Shown: positions 1 through 12,510 of the stretch, in pieces
How positions within the stretch are numbered: position 1 is the first letter of the stretch
Layout of the letters: the number at the start of each line of letters is the position of its first letter
DNA from: Melieria omissa
Lineage: Eukaryota; Arthropoda; Insecta; Diptera; Ulidiidae
Assembly (NCBI GenBank): GCA_963971225.1
Contig: OZ020268.1
Location: forward strand, 108,154,330-108,218,329
Direction of reading: 5' to 3'
Length of the DNA stretch: 64,000 bases
Made by a program: the position numbers and the translations under genes
The notes under the pieces: generated by a model
Told to the model about the DNA's origin: nothing
What the model saw: only the letters and a program-made list of their open reading frames with translations
The model's database searches: none

Positions 1-3000
1 CTATTTTCACTCAAAATTTATTATCAGCACTAACTATTTTGTGCGCATTCGAAGAAAAGTAATTTCCGTCCAATGACAATTACAATAAATTACCTAAATT
101 TTTTTTATTTGTAGCTCATAGCAAACTAGCGAGCGTTGGCCATTGGAGTCGCAGCTCGAAAAGGTTTATGTCGTTTGGCATTAAATTAAAAACTGCTTAT
201 GTGTGAAAACCGGAAATTAATTTCATAATTTACAGCTCGTTCAGTTCAGTTGAACGTCAGGTGATGGCACTCACCTACGCGCACGAGACTCATATCCGCT
301 GCGAGCGGCAAATCAACGACGTCTTTTGTCATTTCGTGCGTGTCGCTGCCGTCATAATCGTCTTGGGCGCGAAAGACAAAGGGCGTGTCAGATGGTGTGC
401 TAATGTGTATGGGCATTAGTATCTATGTGTGTGTGAATTGGTACGTGTCGCAAACATGCTTCCGCCAACATGTTGTCGAATGTTAACGCTTCAGTATTCG
501 ATCCCTTCCGCTGCGAAATGGCTTCTTCGGCATTTGAAATTATGGAAATTGCATGAAACACAGTGTTGAGTAATCTTTGTCATGCTGACATTTGCTTCGA
601 TTGAAACTGATTTGACTGAAGGCGATGCATTGGAGTTTTATGCAGTTGCTGCACGTTTGCAGGATTAGCTTTCAATTCACGCATAGCAAGAGTACTTCTG
701 ACTTAGATGGGCTTTATTTAAGTACTGCTTAAAGGATTTACTCAAACAGATACCGAACATGCTTATTATTTTTTCGAAACGTATTCATGCAATGGGAAAA
801 CAAAGCATTGTTTTTGTGAATAAAATCCTTAAATATATGAATGGGCCAAGAAATTATTGCATACCAAAAAAAAACCTCTCAAATCGCTAACCCACATTAC
901 AAACCCCAACAAGACACAATTTGCACCTGTTCACATTTTCTTTTAATTTCATTTATAAACGTTACATAGTTGCTGTCATTTTCTGGCATTTTATTGTTGT
1001 TGTTGGTTGTCATTTGGTGGCCCTTTATTGCTCCAAAGATTGCTTAATTAAACGCGAGGGATTCGAGCACGCAAGACGCGGCTAGCAGCTCGATTGAGCA
1101 ACAACAACAGAAGCCGCAAGCAGCAACACCAGACGAGACTTGTGGCGAACAACAACAACAACACACCCAGCCAGGCAAATACACACACACACATAGAGAG
1201 AGAGAGAAAACAATGACAGCAATTTATATTTTCATTTGCATAGATATTAAAAATTTTTAGGAAGCCATTAGTGCGGCATCAGTCAAATTATGCTGTTTGC
1301 ATATAAATTTTTGTTTATTTGTGTGTGTGTGTGTTATTTCAATAAAAATATTTTTTGGGCGCATAACTTGATAAATAATGAGCGTTTTATTTGTACTGCT
1401 GACGTGACCGTCGCAAAAAAAAAATCCGCGTAATTAGTGAAATTCTGAAAGTTAATTGGTATTTTAATTGGGGCATAAAATAATGGGTTCAAAGTGTTGA
1501 AAAAAGGGCTTATATGGATTTATTTGCTAATGTTGGGGCCGCTGACAACGCGGTTGATTTTATTTAAAACACTCCAACTGCAAGAAAAGGTAGATTGTGT
1601 AAGGTCAGCTTGGGTTATTTATGTATATTCTTTCGAACTGAAAATAGAACGCCTAAATATATAACATTTTCACTGGAAGAACCGAACATAAAGCAGAATT
1701 CAGAAATTCAGATTTGAGTGACGCGAACATTTTTAGAGTTTAAATTTTAATTTGAAAAATTTCACTTTAAAATGCACATTAAACTTAACTAAAAGTGAAC
1801 GCTCGAAGCATTTTATCTTTGTAAAACCTCACTACATATTTCAGTGTTAAATTAAGTTGAATAAAGTTCAACAAAATATTAACGCGCATTCTACTGCCAA
1901 TCCTTTCGATCTGACAAAATATTACTCATACGCCTTCGTGCCGCCTTCGCGCCAGTGCGAGATTGATTGTTGGCGATTGTACACTGTATTGATAACACAT
2001 ACTATCACTATGTGTGTGTAATATATGAGTGTGTATATGTTTATGCTGTCAGTAAGCGTAAAATTGTCGAAAAATTGATGTTGTATATGGCTTTCATCTT
2101 TCATTAGACTGAATACTCTGCAATACTTGAACTCATTAATATAAGTGATTTTTCTTTTGATAGCACAACGCCACGTCAGCAATGTCATCGTTCAATTTCA
2201 ATTTCAATTGCTTTCACTTATTTCGTTTTGCGTCTGATCGATGATGGCAATTTTTGCACTCATCGCACATGTGTAAATAATAATCCAAATGTTAAATAAA
2301 TAACCAAAGTAAAATACAAATATGTAAATAATACAAAATGTTATAATGTATACATTTGTGTGAAGGCATACACATACATTTATGTATGGGAAATTGTGTA
2401 GTTGAGAAGTGTTTGTTAATATTTTATAATTTTCTTACATGTTAAACATAACAAGGCACCTGGCATCTGCATACAATTTGTATGGGAAAACTTAGAATAA
2501 TGGCACAAAAATTAAAAATAAATATTGTTATCCTCAAAACAATTTGACAGACAATTCAAGGTTAAACATCAATTACGTATTTACAGGACAAAAAGTCCAG
2601 CATTTTTGTGTACGTTGTTGCTCGTAACAGACATAGCACGAGTCTTTAACTTTTTGTTGGCCATGGAAATCCCATTTTTAATGCTGATTGCCTTTACAGA
2701 ACCGAACTTAAGTGTATCTGTGCGCTGAGAATTTTCTTCGATATTGTTTTCAATATAAAAATTGTAAAACCAAAGGCATTTTTAGACTCTTCCTAGTACT
2801 CTCCATGCACAATTGAGTGCCAAATTGCTGAAGAAATTCTTAGTGAAAATATGCTAAACATGTTGAAAATTCAGCTATAAACACAACAGTTGTCCACCAT
2901 GTCGTGCAAGTTTTGGAAATGAAATATTGTTAGCATTTGATCCATAACATCTACCGTCTTTGTACTAAAGCATTGATCCCAAGTGTGTTTCTGACAGAGC

Positions 3001-3087
3001 CAGCCACCATAGCCAAACTAACTAACTAAAAGCATTGACATCTGATTTCTTGCAGTCACTGAACACTGTTTTGTCATGGTGCATGGT
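1..3087. other. AT-rich non-coding stretch
   Basis: I see no gene here. Visible content is simple sequence: CAA/CAG 'opa'-like runs near 1095-1165, a short CA run followed by GA at about 1178-1207, and a TG run near 1320-1333. Short open frames such as that at 2525-2728 have no recognisable domain and biased composition. A regulatory role is possible but nothing in the sequence identifies one. Confidence 0.6.
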
Positions 3088-3175
3088 GGGTTGGTTGGTT
3101 GAAGTGGCTGACTCACAGTTGTCCCCCTGCAAGTCACAATTAGCGCATTGACGCCGTTTTGATACATATTTTCCT
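3088..3175 (-). mobile_element. 3' end fragment of a non-LTR retrotransposon
   Basis: About 85 bases closely match the 3' end of the minus-strand LINE at 61271-61884: the TTGG repeat, then GAAGTGGCTGAC, the GTCCCCCTGCAAGTCACAAT block, and GCCGTTTTGATAC. Read on the minus strand this is the last part of the coding region plus a (CCAA)n tail, so it is a severely 5'-truncated insertion. Similarity beyond about 3175 is too weak to call. Confidence 0.75.
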
Positions 3176-5743
3176 TACTTGAAAATCTCGTAATCACATT
3201 GACGAGATGAGTTCACATAACGAATGGTAAGCTACCGGTTTTTAATTTCACAGCAAAAGTTCACCTTCGGATGATGAAGTATTAACTGAACACAAACATA
3301 CAAAGACTATTGTTAAGACCGCCGACGAAGAGAATCTAATTGATCTCTGAGTCCGCGGCTCACTTCTCCTCCCACACGCACACGTATACACACACACACG
3401 CGCTGATCTCTCTATCTCTCATCCTTTACCCACTTTTTTGCGATGATTTATAAATTTTCTTTTATGGAATTGAAGCAGACTTTACGCTATAAAACTGAAA
3501 CTTTTTGTATTTTATTTCAGTAAAAACGAGCCTAAGAAACAAAATACAAGATTTACATTAAAATGTTGATAAACTGTTTCTCTATTCACAAACTTATTTT
3601 TAAAGAAAACTATACATACAGACATCTAAACCAAATGCTCCTCTCTTCATACAAAATTATATTCTAAACTGCAATACAATTGGATTTAACTAAACAAAAA
3701 AGACATAAGTTTCCCCAAAAGTTACTTTGAAATTCATGCCGCAATAATTCACAAGTTAAACACTTTAACTGGGCCAAATTATTATTTATTGTGAAACATT
3801 TTGTTGGCCTACAAGTGTTTGTACCTTAACGAGCAGCGCACAGTGCACAGTGTCGCTTCGTCTCAGCAGCAATGCAAATGCAAGACGATACGAAAATGCT
3901 GCCGCAATCGCCAAAGTTGGCGCACAAATTCTCATTTGCGACTAATTTGAATTGATTGCGCGTACATTGCTCGCCTAGCGACGGCGTAGGTACATATTAC
4001 AAAATTTAAGGCCTCCTTCTACAAGGCGCCGACGACATTAGCACACTCGACACTGGAGTACTATACACACACACACAGACACACAAAGCCGACTTCGGTG
4101 TTGGCAGTGGTGGCTGACGACTGGTTCAGCGAGTAACATAGTGTGCTGTCATTGTGGCAGTCCGGGCCATTGCCATTGTTGTGCTGTGTGTATTTAATAT
4201 GCACGAACCCGCGCCTCCGCTGCCCAAAAGCAGCGGACAAAGCAGCTCTTGTTTGTTGAATTATGCCTGCGGCGGTTAATACTAAAAAATGCGCTATTTC
4301 TGCCCCTTTTTCATAATTTTTTTTTTATTGGAGGTCGGAAGTGAATAGACGGGGAGCGGGGTGAAACGCTCACTTTTGTTTGGCAAATATATCTTAATAA
4401 CTGCAGAAATGCTTATTGTGAGCAACGCGCACAGGTAGCCGGCGACACAATGACAGCACTGGTTCAAATGCGTTTAATGAAAATGAAAATTCACATAAAG
4501 CACTATGGAAAATGAGTGAGCGAATATATGGAAAATAAGAAAGGACATTTTTTGATTTGGCAAATTGGCTTAAAATGTTGAAGTCACAATAAAATCGAGT
4601 GGATTTTTAAATGAACTCAAACGCAAACCGTGTGCAGTGCAATGGATGTGGAAGTCTCTTCTTCGAAATTGTCTAAAAATACAATGCATTTAAAATCTAA
4701 ATTATGTGGTTACTTATATGAAGTCACTTATTCAATTGTTATACTTATAACAAACTATAAAGAAGATTTCTTGCGAAAATTCATGGCAACCATACAAGTC
4801 TTACAATACCTAAGACTCGTTGATAGCGAACTTGAGTTACAGTTTCTTCCTTTTTCTCACTCAGGCAGTTGCAACAAATGGCCAGTTCTGCGAATCATAG
4901 TTTGTTGATATCACTGTCAGTAGAATCACTGTGACAATTCTAAGTTGACTACAGTGGATAAAAGACTTCTCTGAAGCAGCTAAGTTGAATGTCGCTGAGT
5001 TGAGTGATTGCAAAATAAATATTTTTCTTCTGTCACATGTTATTCATTCAAGTTCATTCCTGAAAATTTCGTTTTTAACAGGAAGTCATATATGTAGAAC
5101 ATATAAATTGACAACAAACCTATATTCGTCATATGTTCTTATTCAGAAATCAGAGAATGACAGGCTGTGAGGCAAACTACAGAAAATATTTTGCATGCAA
5201 TATTTATAATATTTTGCAAATGAAGGAAGTCAGGTTTTGTTATGGATTACTAAAAAACAAAATTGTGTTGTAAAATTTTTTTGTAATGCTTTTGGACTTA
5301 TCAGATAGCTGAAATGGGCGTCGTACGTAGACTTTTGTCGCCCACTGTAAGTGAAAACTACTACAAAGATTAAGCATTGAAACCATCTTTGCTAAAAATT
5401 ACATTCCTCGACAAATTTGGGACAAATAAATCGCTACGAAGTCATTGCCCATGAGATAAAAAGGATAATCGTGTCAATTTGTTTGTGTTTTTTATTTACT
5501 GTTTCTGTTACTGTTCCTTTAAATTCGATTTTTTTCCTCGAAAAGCGCTTCTTTTTTTTAATTTTCTAATGATTCTAAAAGAAAAGTTCTTTAGGGGGTT
5601 GAATCGCTCCAAATATCTGGTTGTCCAAATGCACCAAAATTCTAAAATTCTGCGTGCGCCGTTACAACTAACAGACCAAGCAATCTCATAGAACGATGTT
5701 TTGGATACGGAAATCAAATGAAATTTGTATATCAACTCCTTTT
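3176..5743. other. Non-coding stretch, no gene seen
   Basis: No recognisable coding region. There are CA-rich simple repeats near 3370-3400 and 4060-4085 and an AT-rich background. The small open frames at 4630-4908, 4985-5170 and 5479-5691 show no conserved motif and are probably chance. Confidence 0.55.
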
Positions 5744-6164
5744 TTTTAACCCTCTTCTTTCAACCAATTTCCCTGTGTATTAAAAATGTGACAGGTCACA
5801 CTGGTGTCAGCACGAGTTAAACTTGCAAGTTTCAACAAATTTCTTTTTGCTTACTTTTGTGGATGGTTTCATTTATGGGAGCCTAAGCTTGCTCACTGGC
5901 AAATGTTTGCTGAAAAAGTACCTAAACAAAGCTAGTTTGTACATATTTATACAAAGTATCCGTACACAAACAGAGCTATTGTTGCATTGAAACTTATTCA
6001 AACGCAGACATTAAACAGACATTATGGATTTTTTTTGTTAAATAAGAGCGAAATTAAAGTGGAAAAAGCAAAGATTAAGCTTTTATTATGTTTCGATCCC
6101 GTGATCATATTTTGTCAATCCCGGGATTTTTTGGGACTGAAATTGTCCCGGACTGCAACCCCTA
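5744..6164 (+). mobile_element. hAT-like non-autonomous element, partial copy
   Basis: This copy aligns in the same orientation with the right half of the complete element at 20745-21525. Shared blocks include TTTCCCTGTGTATT, GAGTTAAACTTGCA, the CAAACAGAGCTATTGTTGCA segment, and the terminal CGGGATT...GGGACTGAAATTGTCC block ending in CCCTA. The left terminal repeat is not recognisable, so the copy is truncated or strongly diverged at its 5' side. There is no open frame encoding a transposase. The short frame at 5987-6235 is internal to the repeat and is not a gene. Confidence 0.75.
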
Positions 6165-7665
6165 ATACATGTGTATGTCTTGGATGTGAAGACTTCTTCC
6201 AGGGCTTTCAGTCCACTTTGCATGCTTCACTTTAAATAATGTATTCCCTCCATAAATCAAATCAAATCTGACCAAAGCTGGAATGAAAACACACAAAACA
6301 CCTCAATATAGGTCGAGGTTATCACCTGTCATTACTTGGCAGCCACAAAGGAAGATGAGGGCTAGTCCACCTAATCAACAAAGTCTGCTGGACATACAGA
6401 GATATTGAAGAATAAAAACTATTTTTCATCTAAATGAATGCATATTTTGTCTGAGTACGACATTTGCTTAATTGCTGAAAAAAATCTCTTCACAAGCTCT
6501 GATTGTACTCATTTGAGTAGAAATAAGTCGGCGTATTTATGACTTTATGACTTTATTTGCCACATTAGTGGCATTGTGTTGTGTGTGGCATATAGTCGAT
6601 CTGAGTACAGCAACAAAACCGCAACGCCTCTCATTCGGCCGCACACACACAAATGGCCCAACACAAATGCCAAATGAACATCGCATAAAATTCATACGCT
6701 GACGGGTACATACTCGTAAATACCTCACCGTCCCACCTACTCGGCTATTGTCTGCGCAAAAGTACTCATATGTGTGGGTGTGTACGCACTAACAGTTGCT
6801 GGCAGAATGCTTGCGACATTTTAGTTCTTGTTTCTTGTTGTAATTTTTCTGTTTTGTATGCGTCACGACGGACCATCCAGCGCCGCGGCCGTCTTTCGTT
6901 GGTGTATCGGCGCTGGCTTTGTTTCGATCTGCCAACAACTGGCCCGGGGCAGCAGTTCGGACAGACAATGTTATGCGATTTGTGTGTATGTATTGTCAAC
7001 TGCCATATTTTGTGTGTGTGTGTGTTTGTGTGTGTGGCATAAGATGTCTCTGTCCATTGCTGATGCTGATAAATAGAATAGGGAATTAAACACAAATCAA
7101 ATATTCCCTACTCACTACACTAAAGTATACGTATGACTGTGTGTGTGTGTGTGTGTGTGCTTGTATGTTTGTATTAGAGTATTTTGGTGTGTGACCGAAA
7201 GTGTGTCGTTGTTTGCATTAAATTGACTTTGCTTCATTTCTCAAATCTCAATTCAATTTTAGTTGTCATACACATTTAGTTTGCTACTTCTTGTCGCTTT
7301 CTTGTAGTCAATGGAGTGTGAATGTGTATGTGTGTACGTACTACGTATACACATGTATTGATTGAAAACGCAAACACTACTATTTCTTGTCTTACTTATT
7401 TTTGAGTTTATTTGTGATTTTTCTTATGTACATATAATTGTATATGTGAATACTTAAGCGACTCTTGTTTGTAGTCGATAGCATTTATATTTCTTTAAAC
7501 TTATTTGTTAATTGAATTAATGTTTAAATGCGTATTTGTTTAGCTCTTTTGAATTATTCAACTGAATCTTCAGATTTTTTTTAAATTTATGCTTATTGCA
7601 AAATGTTAATAAAAACTCACGCAATATTTTTGCCTTTAATATTTTGATGTAACTTTTCCAGTTTA
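6165..7665. other. Non-coding stretch with TG microsatellites
   Basis: No gene is supported. A short tandem repeat of TATGACTT is at about 6538-6556. TG-rich runs are at about 7009-7040 and 7139-7160. Overlapping open frames on both strands at 6766-7095 are created by these repeats. Confidence 0.55.
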
Positions 7666-7705
7666 AGAGTGCGTCGTTAAAAATTGTGACATGCAATTTT
7701 GCTAG

Positions 7706-8042
7706 TCTTCTTCTTCTTGACTGGCAAGACAGCCCAATTGCGAGACTAAGGCCTAGCTACCCGCCACCATCCATGTTGTGCGTGTGAATTTTGTTTTTTT
7801 TATACAAGATTGGAAGGGACCTACAATTTTATGCCGATATCGAACGGCGAGTTGGGAGCTTTTTCATAGGCAATTTTATTCTCAGAGGTTCACCATTTCC
7901 TGCTGAGAGGAGAGCCGCCGAAAGAAAAATTGTTGTTTTTCTCTTTTTTTTTTCGGTGTTAATACATCGGAGTCTTGAACCTGGGTTGAAGCGTCTGACT
8001 CGCGGCTCAACGCACTATCCAGCTGAGCTACGGCGGCTGCAG
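7706..8042 (-). mobile_element. tRNA-derived SINE with LINE-like 3' body
   Basis: Read on the minus strand, the element begins with a tRNA-like head carrying a canonical A box (TAGCTCAGCTGG, plus coordinates 8019-8030) and a B-box-like GGTTCAAGACTCC (7969-7981). A body containing CATAAAATTGTAGGTCCC follows, resembling 3' ends of fly LINEs as I recall them, and then an AAG-rich tail. Flanking TTTTGCTAG (7697-7705) and TTTTTCTAG (8043-8051) are a 9 bp target-site duplication with one mismatch. The inverted paralogue at 12.5-12.9 kb supplies the empty site. It is not a functional tRNA gene. Open frames crossing it are incidental. Confidence 0.85.
7969..8030 (-). promoter_or_regulatory. Internal RNA polymerase III promoter (A and B boxes) of the SINE
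   Basis: The A box TAGCTCAGCTGG (8019-8030) and the B-box-like GGTTCAAGACTCC (7969-7981) are 37 bp apart on the minus strand, which is the normal tRNA/SINE arrangement. The B box differs from GGTTCRANNCC by an extra base, so activity is uncertain. Confidence 0.65.
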
Positions 8043-8378
8043 TTTTTCTAGTAACTTCGTTCAATGACTTTGTCATTGAATAGTTGATGCTCATTTAGAG
8101 CATTGATTGAGTATTTAATGATAAAATGGCTTCAGAGAAATGGATAAAATGTTTTCTGGCTTCTACCCAGAAAATTAACGAAGGAACAATGAAAGTCCTC
8201 ATGAAGGGTATTTCAGAAAAACTTAAAAACCCTTGGAAATGTATTATAATTTTTTTGTAATAAATTCTAAAATCTACATAAAAGACATGTTCAGTAAAAT
8301 CGAACTTTTCAAAAATTGGACCAGTGGTTGCTGAGATGTTTTAAGTTTTCGATGGCACAATTTTTAATGACGAACTTC

Positions 8379-9184
8379 TATTGCTTTTCGAAAAGAAAGT
8401 GCACACAGTTCGAAGTATAACTTTAATGGAAAGTTTTTTGATCAGATTTTTTGTTTTAACATTTGTTCAATATACTTTATGGGGGGCGGGGGGCTAAGCG
8501 TTTACACTTTCGATAAATCGAATTTGTTTTTTGTCTTATCTTATTGTTTAACATTTCAAGAATATATTCTCAAAATTTTAAGTCGGTCGGAGCAAAACTC
8601 TTGAAGTTATGGTCTATAGTTAGTCCCCTGTCCTTTAGTTTTTTACATTGAGGGAGTTTCCCACCCACAAAATTGAGGAATTTTTCGTGGAAAATAGCAG
8701 TTTACACTTCAGATGGCCACCAAACATTTTTAAATAAAAAAAAAATAATCGGAGAACGTTGGGGTTTGGGATTTGATAATACTTTGACTAAATTTTAATG
8801 GTTTTTGATTTCAGATAATTTCCGACCGAGATACAGTAAACACCGCAAATTGTATTTTTTCAAAGACGTTCTGGGGCAAGTTCTGTAACCGGCTTGTTTT
8901 GTAATATTTCTGCATGAAAAAATTACAGAATATTGTTAAAAGTATGCTTAAGAATGTACAAAAGGTTTAAATAAATTTGATTAATTCATACTTTCAACAA
9001 AAATTCATAAAAAAGTGTTTTTGACGCTGAAACCCTTACCCCCCCCCCCTCCCTAAGGACTAAAATTTGTTTTTAATAACAAATTTCTTTTTCAAATTAA
9101 TGTGTTATGGTTTTTGTTGCTTTTCTCCAATTTTTTTTTTAATTCCTGAAGATTTTTAGCTTCCTGTCCGTCGTTAATGTGGTT
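8379..9184. other. Unassigned repeat-like stretch
   Basis: No open frame is recognisable. A G-rich tract (about 8481-8497) and a C-rich tract (about 9039-9053) are in loosely inverted arrangement but I could not extend them into convincing terminal repeats. The overall character, AT-rich with long mononucleotide runs, suggests decayed repeat DNA. Confidence 0.4.
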
Positions 9185-9290
9185 TACCAGTAGCGCTCTA
9201 TTGGATGTAGTTCTGGTGCATTTGGCGGATTCTCATTTTTATCCACATATTTGATGCCATTTTCTCTTAACTTGATGTATCTTTTAGTTT
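9185..9290 (-). pseudogene. Decayed DDE transposase C-terminal fragment
   Basis: The minus strand translates, in one frame, to GIKYVDKNENPPNAPELHP followed by IERYW and a stop. NPPNxPELxPIERYW matches the region around the third acidic residue of many Tc1/mariner-superfamily transposases in insects. Only about 35 residues survive, with no terminal repeats visible, so it is a dead scrap. The exact family cannot be told. Confidence 0.6.
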
Positions 9291-10517
9291 ATCGATCCTT
9301 TGTTTGTCTGGCTGGTGTCAATTACCTGACAGCACTTCAATCAATGTGATGTACGTCGCACTATTCATCATTTGTTTGGGCACCGGATTTTCTATAACTA
9401 AACTCACTTAAGCTTCATATATGAACTTCATACAAATTTCAGTTTATCTTTTCTATGTTTGTCTGTCAATTGCCCGCCAGCACTTCGGTCAATGCGCTCT
9501 TGCTATTTCATCATTTATTTAGTTGCCAGTTTCCAACTATCTCAGCGAGGCTTCAGGAGCATATTTATGTAAAATGTTAGCTTGATTCATCCTTTTGTTT
9601 GTCGAACGATTGTCTGTGAATCGACTATCAATCATATCTTTTTATGTCGTCTATCCATGCAAAAGACATCTAACATAACTGTGTGGTTAGCTGTCAGTTA
9701 TGAAATCAACATTAAAATCTCCTCAAGTAGTTTACTAGTATTCTAATCAATTCATGCTGTCTTCTTTAAAGCTTTAATGACCTATTTGCTGCATCTCAAC
9801 ACTTTACTCTTTTTACCAAAATTAATAAATAAATTCACATTTCCCAACAGACTTGAAATGATTAATTTCCACATAACATTTACAATGTGTGAGTTGTTAA
9901 AGCCAAATTTGCGCGCTCGCTGATTCTTTTCTATATATTTGAAATCACTTTTAGTGCCAACAAAACAATGAAATAATTATCATTTCATAGCATTTTCTCG
10001 GCTAAATGTCACTTTGCATTTAAATATATCAGATTTTCTATAGTTGACTGCTCCATTTTACGAGCGCGTCCAAAGCGAAACTAGAACTGGTTCAGCATTT
10101 TGATTTGTATTAGCAATGAAAGCAGCGAAATGGTACCAGTCGACAATACGCATTGTAGACTTACATATATATCCATTTGTAGGTATATAAATGCAAATGT
10201 AAATACATATATATGTACATTTGTATGTGCGTACCCACATTATGTTGAGGGAAAAGCACTGTTCGCGGCCAGCGAAAAGGACAAGTTGTCATATTATTTA
10301 CAATGTGGTTGGCTGCGTTTTTTTCATTATCTCACAGCTCCATAAAGAATATGCAAGGTATGGTAGCAACAATAACAACAACAACAATAACGACAACAAT
10401 AAGAGCAAGAAGAAAAACAACAATGAGAAAATCTATACAGCATAAAGCAAAGCAGCACATAATCAGCGACGAACTTGATGACCAGCGCTGTACATTGCCA
10501 CCAGCAATATACATAGC

Positions 10518-10554
<37 letters not shown>

Positions 10555-11823
10555 GCATCAACTACAGTTAATGGCGCTCTTCATGCGGCCGCAATGCCAC
10601 TGTCCTTGCGCAGCTTTTACTGTGCCCATTCAATACATTTCAATGATGCTCATTGTTGGCGAAGCATTATTGCGAGACTGCGGCGTTGCTGTCAATGCGA
10701 CGCAGTAGCGGTTGCGGGTGCGCGCCAGGCCGCATACAGCGCCTTGAACACTCGTATTGAATGCTGCCTGCAGTGTCCCTGCTTCAGTGCATCCGACGCA
10801 GACGTTCGCTGTCGTTGTTGAAATGAAGTTTTGCTCGCATTCGCGCGCCTTGCAGCCAGTTTACGCGCTGTTCGTTGAGTTTGTATGTTTGTGTGTGTTT
10901 GTATGAGTGTTTGTCTATCTGCATGTATTGGTATGTATATTGCTTTGTTTAGTTGGCGCGCATAGTTGTTGTGTTGGCGTTGTTTTTCTTCGCTGCTTTT
11001 AATTTATTTGCCTTTAGTTGCGCGCCACAAAAATTGTAGTGACTGTGCTATTTTTTATTGTTCTTTTGTTTTGCTTTTGTTACTGTGCCCTGCACCACTT
11101 GAAGCATAAATATATAAATCGCCATTTTTATTTTCGCTCCGCTGTGAGTTTTGACGGCGCTTGTGCGCGCTTCTACATCCAACATACACACAACAAACAG
11201 TGCAGTGATATCAAGATGTTTCTATGTATGTGTGTACGCGCATGATTATCTGTGCATTGTGCTGCTGATCTTCATATGTGTTTATATGCCTGTGTGTGTG
11301 ATGTGTGTTTGTGTATATATGAGAGATTTACTTTTATCACATAATAAAAAGCAATTTTCTGCTCGTAATCCGTATGTAATTAGAATTTATTACAATCTTA
11401 ATCGCTGCGAATTAAGCGAATTTTTATTATGAATGAACTGAGAGTAAGACAAAAGTTGCATAACAACTTCCAATGCCGGCCGTAATGTAATTTCTCATGC
11501 CTACTTACCGGCATTTCGCGCGGCCCTACTGAGGTCACTCATGTCTTAAGCGTTCGTCGTTCGGTATATGTGTGAATGTCGATTAAACGTTTTACGTTTG
11601 AGATTAAGTAAAAAGAAATTGCTCATAAACCGATAATGGTCGATGGAATATGAACTGTGCACGCAGTGAGCTGAAGTTGAGTAAAGTTTTTTGAGTAAAA
11701 CGGTGACGCAGGGCCTTTGCAAGTAAGAAGGGCATTTCCAAAAAGAAAAACTCTAACTTTACTTTTATTCGTTTCTAAAAGTATAACTAAATAGGGAAAT
11801 TTTTGAAAGATAGAGAATAGAGT
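9291..11823. other. Non-coding stretch with CAA arrays
   Basis: No gene is recognised. Two related blocks at about 9304-9360 and 9455-9520 share TTTGTCTG, CAGCACTTC and TCATCATTT and may be an old duplication. AAC/CAA repeats occur at about 10365-10400 and a pure CAA array at about 10519-10553. The 172-codon open frame at 10303-10821 is built from these arrays and has low-complexity Thr runs, so I do not call it a gene. The GC-richer part (10560-10870) could be regulatory. Confidence 0.5.
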
Positions 11824-12061
11824 TTTGAAGATGCCATGGAATCTGTGGATGAAATTTGCAAAGAATCTTATTTTCTTGTTTAATATATAAACATGCATTC
11901 CCTTCAAACTTTCATTTTTATGAAATTTCTCTTGCTGATTTTGAAATATCAGGCATGTCAAAATTGATAAACATTTTGATCGAATCTGTTGTCAAAGTTA
12001 TAGATATTTGAAGACACCATGGAATCTGTGAATGAAACTTGTAAACAATCTTATTTTCTTG
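11824..12061. repeat. Direct repeat pair of about 55 bp
   Basis: 11824-11878 and 12007-12061 are near copies in direct orientation. Both contain CCATGGAATCTGTG and AATCTTATTTTCTTG, with a handful of mismatches and 128 bp between them. The second copy abuts the broken end of the mariner fragment, so the pair may mark a rearrangement or an older element. It is not coding. Confidence 0.8.
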
Positions 12062-12415
12062 ACACAGCATTGATGGTTTCTGGCACTATGACCGATTTTG
12101 GACGACCTTCACGAAATTCGTCCTGGAGCGAACGGCGACCACGCTTGAATTCGTTAAACCAGTGTTTAAATTGTCTTGAGGGTTGGTGCTTCATCATGAA
12201 ATGCCGAATGAAGGCGATCAAAGCACTGTTGTTGAGGTAATTCACTTCGCAAATCGTAAAAAACCATTGCTCGACATTGCACAAATAGCGATTGAACATC
12301 AAAATGTTCTGAACACGTTTATGTTAAAAAATGACAAACTTTTCAAGGGCAATCTCAGATTTTTCGAAAACTTACTAGACCATTCCTATTAAAAAAATAT
12401 AAAAGGCAGCCTATG
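12062..12415 (-). pseudogene. Truncated mariner: 5' end and transposase N-terminus
   Basis: On the minus strand this starts at a TA (12416-12417), runs through a terminal repeat and leader nearly matching 41478-41640, and encodes part of the mariner DNA-binding region. The stretches FNEFKRGRRSLQDEFREG and RPKSVIVPETINAV match the longer copy at 41478-42762. Homology stops at about 12062, just after that motif, so the catalytic domain and 3' end are missing. Same family as the 41.5 kb element; not functional. Confidence 0.85.
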
Positions 12416-12422
12416 TATAACC

Positions 12423-12480
12423 AGTGGCGCGGGCAGAATTTCATTTTGGGGGATTTCGAACACATTTTTTGATCCTAGGT
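12423..12480. mobile_element. One end of a hAT-like MITE
   Basis: It starts CAGTGGCGC and continues through ATTTTGGGGGATTT to TTTTTGATCCTA, matching the left half of the small element at 27613-27756. No matching right end is present before the MITE at 12511, so this is a partial copy. Confidence 0.6.
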
Positions 12481-12510
12481 GGGCAGTAAGGAAGCAAAAG
12501 TCCACTTCAG

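Larger units (their letters stand above)
7666..8378. mobile_element. TA-flanked MITE (copy 1), interrupted by a SINE
   Basis: The two ends form imperfect terminal inverted repeats: AGAGTGCGTCGTTAAAAATT at the left, and the complement of the right end reads GAAGTTCGTCATTAAAAATT. Both are flanked by TA (7664-7665 and 8379-8380), as expected for the Tc1/mariner superfamily. Without the SINE and one copy of its target duplication the element is about 367 bp. A second copy lies inverted at 12511-12893 and lacks the SINE. It has no coding capacity. Confidence 0.8.

Noticed and set aside
7969..8042. Possible functional tRNA gene on the minus strand
   Set aside because: The A and B boxes are tRNA-like, but no complete cloverleaf can be formed, the 3' half continues into a SINE body, and a target duplication flanks the whole unit.
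8481..9053. G-rich and C-rich tracts as terminal inverted repeats of an element
   Set aside because: Similarity does not extend past the mononucleotide runs and a few bases, and no target duplication is visible.
10303..10821. 172-codon open frame on the plus strand
   Set aside because: It is made of CAA/AAC microsatellites (Thr runs) followed by unrelated sequence, has no domain, and other frames are also open.
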